Below are positions 28,591 through 36,848 of a stretch of 64,000 bases of DNA, in pieces. The stretch covers positions 4,712,001 to 4,776,000 of the forward strand of contig NZ_JQMO01000003.1 of the NCBI RefSeq assembly GCF_000744785.1. The letters run 5' to 3'. The translations under genes and the position numbers were made by a program. The notes under the pieces are model-generated. The model was not told where the DNA came from. It saw only the letters and a program-made list of their open reading frames with translations, and did not search any database. The DNA comes from Kitasatospora azatica KCTC 9699 (GTDB lineage Bacteria > Actinomycetota > Actinomycetes > Streptomycetales > Streptomycetaceae). Each line of letters begins with the position of its first letter. Position 1 is the stretch's first letter.

Positions 28591-29544
28591 GTGAGTGACG
28601 CCCCACTGCCCTGCTGCTCCGTCCGCGGCCTGCGCAAGAGCCACGGCGAGATCCGGGCCAACGACGGGGTCGACCTGGAGATCCACCAGGGCGAGATCTT
28701 CGGGCTGCTCGGGCCGAACGGGGCGGGCAAGTCCACCCTGGTGCGCCAGCTCACCGGCCTGCTGCGCCCGGACGCCGGCAGCGTCGAGATCCTCGGCCAC
28801 GACGTGGTCCGTCACCCCGAACGCGCCGCCCGGCTGCTCGGCTACCTCGGCCAGGAGTCCACCGCGCTGGACGAGCTCACCGTCGCCCTGGCGGCCGAGA
28901 CCACCGGACGCCTGCGCGGCCTGAGCCGGGCCGCCGCCCGCGCCGAGGCCGCCGAGGTGATCACCGAACTCGCCCTGGAACCGCTCGCCTCCCGCCCGCT
29001 CGCCAAGCTCTCCGGCGGCCAGCGCCGACTGGCCTGCTTCGCGGCCGTCCTGGTCGGCGAGCGCCCGCTGCTGGTCCTGGACGAGCCCACCACCGGCATG
29101 GACCCGGTGGCCCGGCGCGCCGTCTGGACCGCCGTCGACCGCCGCCGCAGCGAGCGCGGCACCACCGTGCTGCTGGTCACCCACAACGTCATCGAGGCCG
29201 AGACCGTGCTCGACCGGGTCGCCGTGCTGGACGAGGGCAGGGTGATCGCCTGTGACACCCCGGGTGGACTGAAGGCGCTGGTGGACGGCGACGTCCGGCT
29301 CGACCTGGTCTGGCGCACCGAGGCCCCGCTGGAGGTGCCCGCCGTCGCCCGGCTGGCCGAGCGCGCCGAGCGCAGTGGCCGCCGCTGGACCCTGCGCACC
29401 ACCCCGGAGGAGGCCAGGGAGCTGGTCGCCGCCGTCACCACCGGGCCGGCCTTCGCCGCCCTGGACGACTTCACCCTGGCCACCGCAAGCCTGGAGGACG
29501 CCTACCTCCGGCTCGGCGGCCGCCACGGAGGACTGGCGAAGTGA
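28591..29544 (+). CDS. ABC transporter ATP-binding protein
   Basis: A 317-residue ABC-2-type ATPase. Walker A is GPNGAGKST, the signature is LSGGQRR, and Walker B is LLVLDEPTTGMDP, followed by VTHNVIEAE. A C-terminal domain of about 90 residues resembles drug-resistance (DrrA-like) ATPases. GTG 28591 lies nine bases after TAGAGT (28577-28582), so the mRNA is probably leaderless. The permease gene overlaps the end by four bases. The substrate is unknown. Confidence 0.93.
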   Translation: MSDAPLPCCSVRGLRKSHGEIRANDGVDLEIHQGEIFGLLGPNGAGKSTLVRQLTGLLRPDAGSVEILGHDVVRHPERAARLLGYLGQESTALDELTVALAAETTGRLRGLSRAAARAEAAEVITELALEPLASRPLAKLSGGQRRLACFAAVLVGERPLLVLDEPTTGMDPVARRAVWTAVDRRRSERGTTVLLVTHNVIEAETVLDRVAVLDEGRVIACDTPGGLKALVDGDVRLDLVWRTEAPLEVPAVARLAERAERSGRRWTLRTTPEEARELVAAVTTGPAFAALDDFTLATASLEDAYLRLGGRHGGLAK

Positions 29545-30359
29545 CCGTGCTCACCCCATCCACCACCCGGACACCCTCGCCGTCCCACCCGGTCACCCCC
29601 GCCCCGCTCGGCCCGGCCGCCCGGCTGCTGCCCGCGCTGGCCGCCGTCTACCGGGCCCAGCTGGCCCGCGCCAAGGTGGCCCGGATCCCGTTGATGTTCG
29701 TCGCCACCTTCCAGTCCGTCGGCATCCTGGTGATGATGCGCGGCGTGGTGGACAGCGGCGACAACCCGTCGGCCCGGGCCGTGGTGGCCGGCTCCAGCGT
29801 GCTGGTGGTGGCCTTCGTGGCGCTCAACCTGCTGGCCCAGTACTTCGGCCGGCTGCGCGCCACCGGCGGCCTGGACCACTACGCGACGCTGCCGGTCCCC
29901 GCCGCCTCGGTGGTGCTCGGCTCGGCCGCCGCCTACGCCTCCTTCACGCTGCCCGGGGCGCTGGTCACGGCCGGTTTCGGCGCCTGGCTCTTCGGCCTGT
30001 CCTTCGCCCACCTGTGGGTGCTGCTCGCGGTGGTCCCGCTGGCCGGCGCCGCACTCGCCGGCCTCGGCGCCACCCTCGGGCTGCTCGCGCCCCGGCAGGA
30101 GATCGCCACCATGCTCGGCCAGCTCGGCATGTCGGCCGCGCTGCTGCTCGGCGTGCTGCCCGCCTCGCACCTGCCGCAGGCCGTCCGCCTGCTGCGCGAC
30201 CTGCTGCCGTCCAGCTACGGCGTGGACGCCTTCGCCCGCAGCTTCGCGGCCGCCCCCGCCTGGCCCGCCGTCCTCGGCGACCTGGCCGTCTGCGCCGTCG
30301 TCGGACTGCTCTCGCTGACCCTGGCGACCTACTCCTACCGCCGCGCCACCACCCGTTAG
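29541..30359 (+). CDS. ABC-2 type transporter permease
   Basis: A 272-residue membrane protein with about six hydrophobic helices, paired with the ATPase just upstream by a GTGA overlap. The N-terminal 35 residues are Thr/Pro-rich. Recognisable ABC-2 features are the first helix after RAKVARIPLMFVATFQSVG and the C-terminal VLGDLAVCAVVGLLSLTLAT. It probably exports a small molecule or lipid; there is no direct evidence for which. Confidence 0.9.
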   Translation: MTVLTPSTTRTPSPSHPVTPAPLGPAARLLPALAAVYRAQLARAKVARIPLMFVATFQSVGILVMMRGVVDSGDNPSARAVVAGSSVLVVAFVALNLLAQYFGRLRATGGLDHYATLPVPAASVVLGSAAAYASFTLPGALVTAGFGAWLFGLSFAHLWVLLAVVPLAGAALAGLGATLGLLAPRQEIATMLGQLGMSAALLLGVLPASHLPQAVRLLRDLLPSSYGVDAFARSFAAAPAWPAVLGDLAVCAVVGLLSLTLATYSYRRATTR

Positions 30360-30386
30360 CGCTGCGCCGAGGCACGGCGTGAAACG

Positions 30387-31223
30387 ATGGACCCCGTGAC
30401 CGAACCGAACACCCCCTTGGACGGCGAGCTGCTGCTGCCGCCCCCGCCGGCCAAGCCCTCCCTCCTCGCCCGGCTGCCCGGCGAGCTCGGGCTGGGTGCC
30501 CTGATCGGCGTCTGCTGCCTGCTGCTCGGCCTGCTGATGGGGGCGATGTGGTACTGGCTGGCGCCCGAGGTGCCGCTGGTGGTGCACGGGCAGTCGGTGC
30601 TCTACATGGACCCGGAGGGGGAGCAGCGGGCCGGTGCGGACGGCACCTTCGTGCTGCTCGGCCTGGGCTTCGGCCTGGTCACGGCCACGGCGGCGTTCCT
30701 GGCCACCCGGCGGCGCGGCGGCGGCATCGCGGTGGCGGTGTCGCTCGGCGCGGGCGGCTTCCTCGCCTCGCTGATCGCCATGTGGCTCGGTGTCGCACTC
30801 GGCCCCACCACGGACCTGGCCGCCGCCGCCCGGCAGGCAGGGGACGGGCACAGCTTCAACGAGGCGCTGGGGCTGCAGGCCAAGGGCGCGCTGTTCGCCT
30901 GGCCGATGTGCGCGATGGTGGCGCTGCTGGCGCTGACCGCCACCTTCGGCAAGCGGGAGCAGGACCCGCCGCCGTACTGGGCCGGACCGCAGTGGTCGCC
31001 GATGGGGGCGCCCGACGCGGCGGCCGACCCGTGGGCTCCGCCGGCTCCGGTCACCCCGCCGGGTGCGCAGGCGCCGCCTGTCGCGGATGCGCCGCCGGTG
31101 ACCGACACGCCCCCGGCCACACCTCCTGCCACGCCCCCGGCCACACCCCCTGCGCAGCCCGGTCCGCCCGGTGCTTCAGCGTCGGCTGATCTCGGCGCTG
31201 ACGGCTCCCGTCAGACGCAGTAG
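30387..31223 (+). CDS. Membrane protein, DUF2567-like
   Basis: A 278-residue protein with four hydrophobic segments: about 35-58, 87-106, 112-135 and 165-185. A cytoplasmic tail of about 85 residues is rich in proline, alanine and threonine, with the repeat PPAT. The extracytoplasmic loop has APEVPLVVHGQSVLYMDPEG followed by GADGTFVLLG, which I associate with DUF2567 proteins, at moderate certainty. The function is unknown. GTG 30396 is an alternative start. The last 48 bases overlap the convergent YbaK gene. Confidence 0.75.
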   Translation: MDPVTEPNTPLDGELLLPPPPAKPSLLARLPGELGLGALIGVCCLLLGLLMGAMWYWLAPEVPLVVHGQSVLYMDPEGEQRAGADGTFVLLGLGFGLVTATAAFLATRRRGGGIAVAVSLGAGGFLASLIAMWLGVALGPTTDLAAAARQAGDGHSFNEALGLQAKGALFAWPMCAMVALLALTATFGKREQDPPPYWAGPQWSPMGAPDAAADPWAPPAPVTPPGAQAPPVADAPPVTDTPPATPPATPPATPPAQPGPPGASASADLGADGSRQTQ

Positions 31224-31667
31224 GTCCCCCGGCGCCAGCTCCACCTCGAGGCCGCGGCGCCCCGCCGACACGTAGATCGTCGGGTGCGCCAGCGCGCCGG
31301 CGTCCAGCACCGTGCGCAGTGCCTTGCGCTGCCCCAGCGGCGAGATGCCGCCGCGCACGTACCCGCTGCTGCGCTCGGCCGCCGCCGGATCGGCCATCGC
31401 GGCCCGCTTGCCGCCGACCGCCGCCGCCAGCGCCTTCAGGTCCAGCTGCCCGGCCACCGGCACCACGCCGACCGTCAGCGCGCCGTCCACCTCGGCCACC
31501 AGCGTCTTGAACACCCGCTCCGGGTCCACCCCGAGCGCGGCGGCCGCCTCGCCGCCGTAGGAGGCGGCCGCCGGGTCGTGCGGGTAGGCGTGCACCGTGA
31601 AGGCCACGCCCGCGGCCTCCAGCGCCACCGTCGCCGGGGTGCCCTTGCCGCCGCTCTTCTTCGCCAT
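31176..31667 (-). CDS. YbaK/EbsC family aminoacyl-tRNA deacylase
   Basis: A 163-residue YbaK-type protein that hydrolyses mischarged Cys-tRNA-Pro. The family blocks are visible: GVAFTVHAYPHD, GVDPERVFKTLVAEVDG with the key lysine, VGGKRAAMADPAAAER, GYVRGGISPLG and PTIYVSAGRRGLEVELAP. ATG 31667 has GGGGAG upstream. The 3' end overlaps the convergent DUF2567-like gene by 48 bases, and the LON-domain gene lies 14 bases upstream on the same strand. Confidence 0.93.
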   Translation of the reverse strand: MAKKSGGKGTPATVALEAAGVAFTVHAYPHDPAAASYGGEAAAALGVDPERVFKTLVAEVDGALTVGVVPVAGQLDLKALAAAVGGKRAAMADPAAAERSSGYVRGGISPLGQRKALRTVLDAGALAHPTIYVSAGRRGLEVELAPGDLLRLTGAVSAEISRR

Positions 31668-31681
31668 CGCTCGACTCCCCG

Positions 31682-32410
31682 TCAGTTCGGACTGAACGCC
31701 TGCCGGGTCAGCTCCACCGCGGGAACCGACGGCAGCCAGGCCAGCAGCGCGGTCTCCCGGCGCAGCAGCTCCAGCTCGCCGGCCAGCCGCGCGGCGGTGT
31801 CGGGGCAGGCCAGCAGGCGCTGCTTGACCGGGACCTCCAGCACCGAGGCGGCGGCCACCAGGTAGGAGAGCACCTGCGGGTCGTCCGGCAGCTCCTGCTC
31901 GCCGGCCAGGCTGGCCTGCCGGGCGCCGGCCAACCGCTTCTGGTACGCCCGGAACGCCCGCTCCACGCCACCGGCCAGCGCCCCGGCCCCGGCGCCCTGC
32001 TGTTCCTCGATGGGCTCGCACTCGCCGATCAGGTACGGGCCGCCGGTGTCTACCGCGCGCAGCCGGAACCGGGTGGTGCCGGTGACCAGCAGCTCGTACC
32101 GGCCGTCCGCCTGCGGGGTGACCGAGGCCACGTCCGCCACACAGCCGATGTGGTACAGCGCCTCCAGCGGGTCGCCGCTCTCGGTGCCGAGCCCGTCCAG
32201 CGGCCCGGCCGGCTTCTCGCGCTCGGTCACCGGAGCCACCTCGCGGCCGTCCTTGATCGCCAGCACGCCGAACCGCCGCGGCTGGTCCTCGGGTTGTGCC
32301 AGCAGATCGGCGACCAGCCGCCGGTAGCGCTCCTCGAAGACATGCAAGGGGAGCACCAGGCCGGGGTAGAGCACGGCATTCAGCGGGAAGATCGGCAGCC
32401 GTTCTGTCAC
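31682..32410 (-). CDS. LON substrate-binding domain protein
   Basis: A 242-residue protein consisting of a stand-alone Lon N-terminal-type (PUA-like) domain, without ATPase or protease domains. The motif RLPIFPLNAVLYPGLVLPLH followed by VFEERYR begins the domain, then FGVLAIKDGRE and IGCVADVASV. The role is unknown; it may bind unfolded protein or nucleotides. GTG 32410 is chosen because the family begins there and TACGCT lies about nine bases upstream, suggesting a leaderless mRNA. The frame is open to 32539 without a better start. Confidence 0.9.
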   Translation of the reverse strand: MTERLPIFPLNAVLYPGLVLPLHVFEERYRRLVADLLAQPEDQPRRFGVLAIKDGREVAPVTEREKPAGPLDGLGTESGDPLEALYHIGCVADVASVTPQADGRYELLVTGTTRFRLRAVDTGGPYLIGECEPIEEQQGAGAGALAGGVERAFRAYQKRLAGARQASLAGEQELPDDPQVLSYLVAAASVLEVPVKQRLLACPDTAARLAGELELLRRETALLAWLPSVPAVELTRQAFSPN

Positions 32411-32537
32411 GGCGCACAGCGTAGCCGCCTGCCGCCCCCTCAGGCTCACCCGTTCAGGCGGGCCGGCCGGACGGGGCTTCGCCGGCCGGGAGCCGTGGCT
32501 GCCCCACAACCGGGCTCGTGGGTGGGAGGATGACGGC

Positions 32538-33116
32538 ATGGTCGAGTTCCAGATCCCTGAACGTCATGCGCAGCTTCTTGAGTACGCGCAGACCTTGACG
32601 CCGCCGTCGGGTTGGAAGGTCGAGGTGTCGGGCGACGAGATCATCATGATGGCCGGGCCGTCGGTGATTCACCAACGGAACCTGTTGGTCGTGCGTGAGC
32701 AGTTCGACGCGCACCGTCCGGGCGATCTGATGCCGAGTGAGAACACCGATCTGGCGTCGCCGAACGTCGGCAAGCTTCGGAACCCCGACCTGACGTACAT
32801 CCCGTTCTCGGTGGTCGGGCTCGGTGGCAACGAAGTACCGGCAGAGCTGGCCGCGATCGCGGTGGAGATCGTCTCACCGTCGAACCCCGAGAACGACCTG
32901 GTCGGCAAGGTCCGCGACTACCCGTTGATGGGGATCCCGGTGTATCTGCTCATCGACCCGCGCGAGGGCACCGTGACGCTTTACTCCGAGCCTGCCGACG
33001 GGGTCTACCACCGTCAGTGGAGCGGTAAGTTCGGCGACATCGTGCCGGTCCCCGAGCCGTTCGCGTTCGACCTGGCCACCAGCGAGCTGGTCCGGTACCC
33101 CGTTGTCCGGGACTGA
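32538..33116 (+). CDS. Uma2 family endonuclease-like protein
   Basis: A 192-residue Uma2/DUF820 protein. Likely active-site elements are RNPDLTYI, AVEIVSPSNPEND and VGKVRDYPLMGIPVYLLIDP, matching a PD-(D/E)XK layout. It differs strongly from the copy at 22608 outside these motifs, so it is not a recent duplicate. ATG 32538 has GGGAGGATGAC upstream. Lower third-position GC than its neighbours in places (AACACCGATCTG, GACTACCCGTTG) hints at later acquisition, but weakly. Confidence 0.87.
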   Translation: MVEFQIPERHAQLLEYAQTLTPPSGWKVEVSGDEIIMMAGPSVIHQRNLLVVREQFDAHRPGDLMPSENTDLASPNVGKLRNPDLTYIPFSVVGLGGNEVPAELAAIAVEIVSPSNPENDLVGKVRDYPLMGIPVYLLIDPREGTVTLYSEPADGVYHRQWSGKFGDIVPVPEPFAFDLATSELVRYPVVRD

Positions 33117-33120
33117 CGGC

Positions 33121-33630
33121 TCAGGCGCCGACCTCGCCGTCGATGCCCTCGCGCAGGAGGTCCGCGTGGCCGTTGTGGCGGCCGTAGTCCAGCAGGACGT
33201 GGAGCATCACCATGCGCAGTGAGACCTCCTCCTCCCAGCGCGGCTGGTAGCCGGCCGTGTCCAGCGAGTCGAGAGCGGCCTCGACGCGCCGCGAGTGCTC
33301 AACTTCCGCCTCCCAGGCGGCGAACGCCTCGGAGCGGGTGGACCCGCTCGCGTCGTAGGCGGCCTGGAAGTCCACCTTGTCGGACCAGACCATCGGGGCC
33401 TCGTGGTCCTCGAAGGTGCGGCGGAACCAGGCGCGTTCCACCTCGGCCAGGTGGCGCACCAGACCGAGCAGGGTGAGGGTGGAGGGCGGCATCGAGCGCT
33501 CGCGCAGCTGATCGTCCGTCAGGCCCTGGCACTTCATCGCGAGGGTGTCGCGGTGGAAGTCCAGGAAGGCGCGCAGCGTTTCGCGCTCGGTGCCGAAGTG
33601 GGGCGGGCCGATCCGGTCGTCGGTGGTCAT
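33121..33630 (-). CDS. DinB family protein (DUF664)
   Basis: A 169-residue DinB-like four-helix bundle. The metal-binding histidine pattern is visible as RHLAEVERAWFRR near residue 62 and LHVLLDYGRHNGHADLLRE near the C terminus. Members include mycothiol-dependent transferases in actinobacteria, so a thiol-transfer or detoxification role is possible. ATG 33630 starts with MTTDDRIGPP. It is followed on the plus strand side by the convergent Uma2 gene, four bases away. Confidence 0.88.
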   Translation of the reverse strand: MTTDDRIGPPHFGTERETLRAFLDFHRDTLAMKCQGLTDDQLRERSMPPSTLTLLGLVRHLAEVERAWFRRTFEDHEAPMVWSDKVDFQAAYDASGSTRSEAFAAWEAEVEHSRRVEAALDSLDTAGYQPRWEEEVSLRMVMLHVLLDYGRHNGHADLLREGIDGEVGA

Positions 33631-33647
33631 GGGCCCGACCCTATCGA

Positions 33648-35447
33648 CTACCCCCGTTGCAGCACCCGGGTCGCCCCGGTGACCACCGTCGAGGCCAGCA
33701 CCCAGCCGGTCAGCACCATCCCCGCGCTCAGCCACTGCCCGAAGCCGGCCGGCGCCCACCCGTCCTGGCCGAGGTTGACGATCGGCAGCACCAGGCTGGC
33801 CGCGTACAGCGCGGCGTTCCAGTGCGGGTGCTCGTCGGGCTTGACGGGGGCCGGCGGGTGGCCGGTGAACCAGAAGGTGCCGACCGCCCAGGCGGCCAGC
33901 AGCCAGAGCGCGGCCCGTCCCGGGCGGTAGCCGTAGCCGACCGTGATGTCCTGCAGCCGGGACCAGAAGCGGCCCGGCAGCGGCAGGGTGCGGGCCCGGC
34001 GCTGCTGCTTGGCGTACAGCACGTGGCGGGCGTCGTCGTCCGAGCCGTCCCGGCGCAGCGCGGCGGCCAGCTGCTCGTACGGCTCGGGGTGGAACTTGTC
34101 GAGTGCGCTGTCCAGCCAGCTGATCCGGTCCTGGATGGTGTAGTAGGCGCCCTCCGGCGGGCGCAGCGACTCGTAGGCGAAGCCGGTCAGCCGGACCTTG
34201 TGGTTGCGCGGCCAGGCCTCGGGGATGTCGACCAGGTTGCCGATCCGGGCCCGGGACAGCGCGACGGTGCCGGTGGGCGGGGTGCGGCAGGTGAACCGCA
34301 GCTCGGGGGTCTGGATCCGGCGCAGCGAGAGCTCCTGCTTCTCCTCCAGGTGGAACTCGGCGTTGTTGATCAGGCAGGCGCTCTCGAACCGGGCGTCGTC
34401 CAGCCGGACGCCGCCGAAGGCGCGGAACGGGGTGCCGGTGGCCGGATCCTCGCCGAAGTCCTGGCCGTAGACGGTCTCCTCCGGCTCCTCCGGACCGTCG
34501 CCGCCCTCGGCCGCCTCGTCCTCGTCGAGGCCCTGCGTCCGCTGGCCGGGCAGCCCGCGGCGGTAGTACGGGCCGGGATTGCCGTGCCCGCGGCTGTACC
34601 GGATGTCCGGCACGTTGTTGGCCTGCGCCAGCGCGGCCGCCTCGGCTGCCGCGGTCGCCTCGACGGCCTCGGCCGACTCGGAGCTCTGCGGGGTCCGGCC
34701 CACGGCGGTGACGGTGCGCGGGTCGCGCCAGCCGGTCAGGTAGAAGGTGCTGCCGACGCTCAGGCGGGCCGCGTTGAAGCAGTTCGGCTTTCCGGCCCGT
34801 CCGTGCAGCTGGGCCCCGCGCAGCGAGAGCCGGCCGCCCACCCGCGCGGTGCGCAGGCTCAGCTCGCCGTCGCACTCCAGCCGGTCGGCCTCGAAGTCCT
34901 GGTGCACGGTCAGTCCGTCGGCGGAGAACCCGCGGCCGTACTGGTCGGCGCCCACCGTCAGGTAGTTGGCGATCAGGTCGGTGCCGATCTGCGCGTCGGT
35001 CAGCCGCACGCCGTACGGGACGGTGCAGCGGGCCAGCACCAGGTCGCCGGCCGTGTCCAGCCGGGAGGCGTCCAGTCGGGGCAGCCAGCAGCCGTCGATC
35101 CGGACGGTGCCGGCGTGCGCCTCGGAGAGCACCGCGCCGGTGTCGAAGTGGCAGTCGTGCAGTTCCACGAAGCTCTCGAACCGGCCGCCGGCCAGCCATA
35201 ACCGGCCGGTGATCCGGGCGCCGACCAGCTTGAGCCCGCGCACCCGGCCGGGCTCCGGCTCCGGGCCGGCCAGCAGCAGCCGGGCCAGCACGTCGGCGCG
35301 CACGGTCCGCTCCAGACCCCAGTCCCCGCCCTTGGCCGGATCGTCCAGCACCGGATCGCCCGCCGACAGGTCGCAGATGTCACTGCGACTGAACGTCCCC
35401 CACAACCGCCGCTCGACCGGACTCCAGTCCTGCGGTGCCTCGTCCAC
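33648..35447 (-). CDS. Large beta-repeat membrane protein, unknown function
   Basis: About 599 residues. The N-terminal 350 residues contain many short repeats of the type RVRGLKLVGARITGRLWLAG and GELSLRTARVGGRLSLRGAQ, suggesting a right-handed beta-helix or bactofilin-like fold. An acidic insert (DEDEAAEGGDGPEEPEE) lies mid-protein, and two C-terminal hydrophobic segments (about 500-520 and 570-590) anchor it in the membrane. Homologues have been labelled oxidoreductase, but I see no cofactor motif. GTG 35447 follows GAGGGGG; an in-frame TTG at 35465 would add six residues. Confidence 0.8.
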   Translation of the reverse strand: MDEAPQDWSPVERRLWGTFSRSDICDLSAGDPVLDDPAKGGDWGLERTVRADVLARLLLAGPEPEPGRVRGLKLVGARITGRLWLAGGRFESFVELHDCHFDTGAVLSEAHAGTVRIDGCWLPRLDASRLDTAGDLVLARCTVPYGVRLTDAQIGTDLIANYLTVGADQYGRGFSADGLTVHQDFEADRLECDGELSLRTARVGGRLSLRGAQLHGRAGKPNCFNAARLSVGSTFYLTGWRDPRTVTAVGRTPQSSESAEAVEATAAAEAAALAQANNVPDIRYSRGHGNPGPYYRRGLPGQRTQGLDEDEAAEGGDGPEEPEETVYGQDFGEDPATGTPFRAFGGVRLDDARFESACLINNAEFHLEEKQELSLRRIQTPELRFTCRTPPTGTVALSRARIGNLVDIPEAWPRNHKVRLTGFAYESLRPPEGAYYTIQDRISWLDSALDKFHPEPYEQLAAALRRDGSDDDARHVLYAKQQRRARTLPLPGRFWSRLQDITVGYGYRPGRAALWLLAAWAVGTFWFTGHPPAPVKPDEHPHWNAALYAASLVLPIVNLGQDGWAPAGFGQWLSAGMVLTGWVLASTVVTGATRVLQRG

Positions 35448-35527
35448 CCCGTACCCCCTCGTCAACTGAACGTCTCAGGGTTCGTATCACGGACTGAAAT
35501 GCGGGGCCACCGATTCCGGCCACTCCT

Positions 35528-35533
35528 TACACT
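35528..35533 (+). promoter_or_regulatory. -10 element of the his operon
   Basis: TACACT lies eight bases before the hisD GTG at 35541 and there is no ribosome site between, so the his operon mRNA is probably leaderless. This leaves no room for an attenuator. Confidence 0.6.
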
Positions 35534-35540
35534 TGGGCCT

Positions 35541-36848
35541 GTGATCTCTCGAATCGACCTGCGTGGGTCCACCGACGACCCGCGCGACCTGCTGCCCCGT
35601 GCCGAGTTCGACGTGGAGGACGCCCTGGAGAAGGTGCGGCCGATCTGCGAGGACGTACGGCATCGCGGCGTGGCGGCGTTGATCGAGATCACCGAGCGCT
35701 TCGACGGCGTGAAGCTGGAGTCCACCCGCGTCCCGCAGGCCGAGATCGCCGCGGCGCTGGAGACGCTGGACCCCAAGGTCCGCGCCGCGCTGGAGGAGAC
35801 CATCCGCCGGGTGCGGATCGTCCACCGCGAGCAGCGCCGCACCGACCACACCACCCAGGTGGTGCCGGGCGGCACGGTGACCGAGCGCTGGGTGCCGGTG
35901 GACCGGGTCGGCCTGTACGTGCCGGGCGGCCTGGCCGTCTACCCGTCCTCCGTGGTGATGAATGTGGTCCCGGCCCAGGAGGCCGGTGTCCAGGGCATCG
36001 CCGTCACCTCGCCGCCGCAGAAGGCGTTCGGCGGGCGGGTGCACCCGGCCGTGCTGGCGGCCTGCGAGCTGCTCGGCGTCACCGAGGTGTACGCGGTCGG
36101 CGGCGCCCAGGCGGTCGCGATGTTCGCCTACGGCACCGAGGAGTGCGCGCCGGTCAACCTGGTGACCGGCCCGGGCAACATCTTCGTGGCGGCCGCGAAG
36201 CGGCTGCTCAAGGGCCGGATCGGCATCGACGCCGAGGCCGGTCCGACCGAGATCCTGGTGCTGGCCGACGACAGCGCCGAGCCCGCCGACGTGGCCGCCG
36301 ACCTGATCAGCCAGGCCGAGCACGACCCGATGGCCGCCTCGGTGCTGGTCACCGACTCGGTGGCGCTGGCCGACGCGGTCGACGCCGAACTGGTCAAGCA
36401 GGTGGCGCAGACCAAGCACCGCGAGCGGGTCACCACCGCGCTCACCGGCAAGCAGTCCGGCACCGTGCTGGTGGACGGCATCGACCAGGGCCTGGCCGTG
36501 GCCAACGCCTACGCCGCCGAGCACTTGGAGATCCAGACCCGGGACGCCGCCGCCGTCGCCGCCCGGGTGCGCAACGCCGGCGCGATCTTCGTCGGCCGGT
36601 ACGCGCCGGTCTCGCTGGGCGACTACGCGGCCGGCTCCAACCACGTGCTGCCCACCGCCGGCTGCGCCTGCCACTCCTCGGGCCTGTCCGTGCAGTCCTT
36701 CCTGCGCGGCATCCACGTGATCGACTACAGCCGCGAGGCGCTGGCGGACGTCGCCGCGCACGTGGTCAACCTCGCCGACGCCGAGGACCTGCCCGGTCAC
36801 GGCGACGCGATCCGAGCCCGCTTCGACTGGACGGTGCCGAACTCTTGA
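35541..36848 (+). CDS. hisD: Histidinol dehydrogenase
   Basis: A 435-residue zinc enzyme oxidising histidinol to histidine in two NAD-dependent steps. Conserved blocks are VPGGLAVYPSSVVMNVVPAQ, VTGPGNIFVAAAKR, AGPTEILVLAD, ISQAEHDP and AAEHLEIQT, and the HisD histidine region GSNHVLPTAGCACHSSGLSV. GTG 35541 is chosen over an in-frame ATG at 35499 because the family starts with ISRIDLRG and a -10 lies just upstream. It is the first gene of the his operon and overlaps hisC. Confidence 0.96.
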   Translation: MISRIDLRGSTDDPRDLLPRAEFDVEDALEKVRPICEDVRHRGVAALIEITERFDGVKLESTRVPQAEIAAALETLDPKVRAALEETIRRVRIVHREQRRTDHTTQVVPGGTVTERWVPVDRVGLYVPGGLAVYPSSVVMNVVPAQEAGVQGIAVTSPPQKAFGGRVHPAVLAACELLGVTEVYAVGGAQAVAMFAYGTEECAPVNLVTGPGNIFVAAAKRLLKGRIGIDAEAGPTEILVLADDSAEPADVAADLISQAEHDPMAASVLVTDSVALADAVDAELVKQVAQTKHRERVTTALTGKQSGTVLVDGIDQGLAVANAYAAEHLEIQTRDAAAVAARVRNAGAIFVGRYAPVSLGDYAAGSNHVLPTAGCACHSSGLSVQSFLRGIHVIDYSREALADVAAHVVNLADAEDLPGHGDAIRARFDWTVPNS

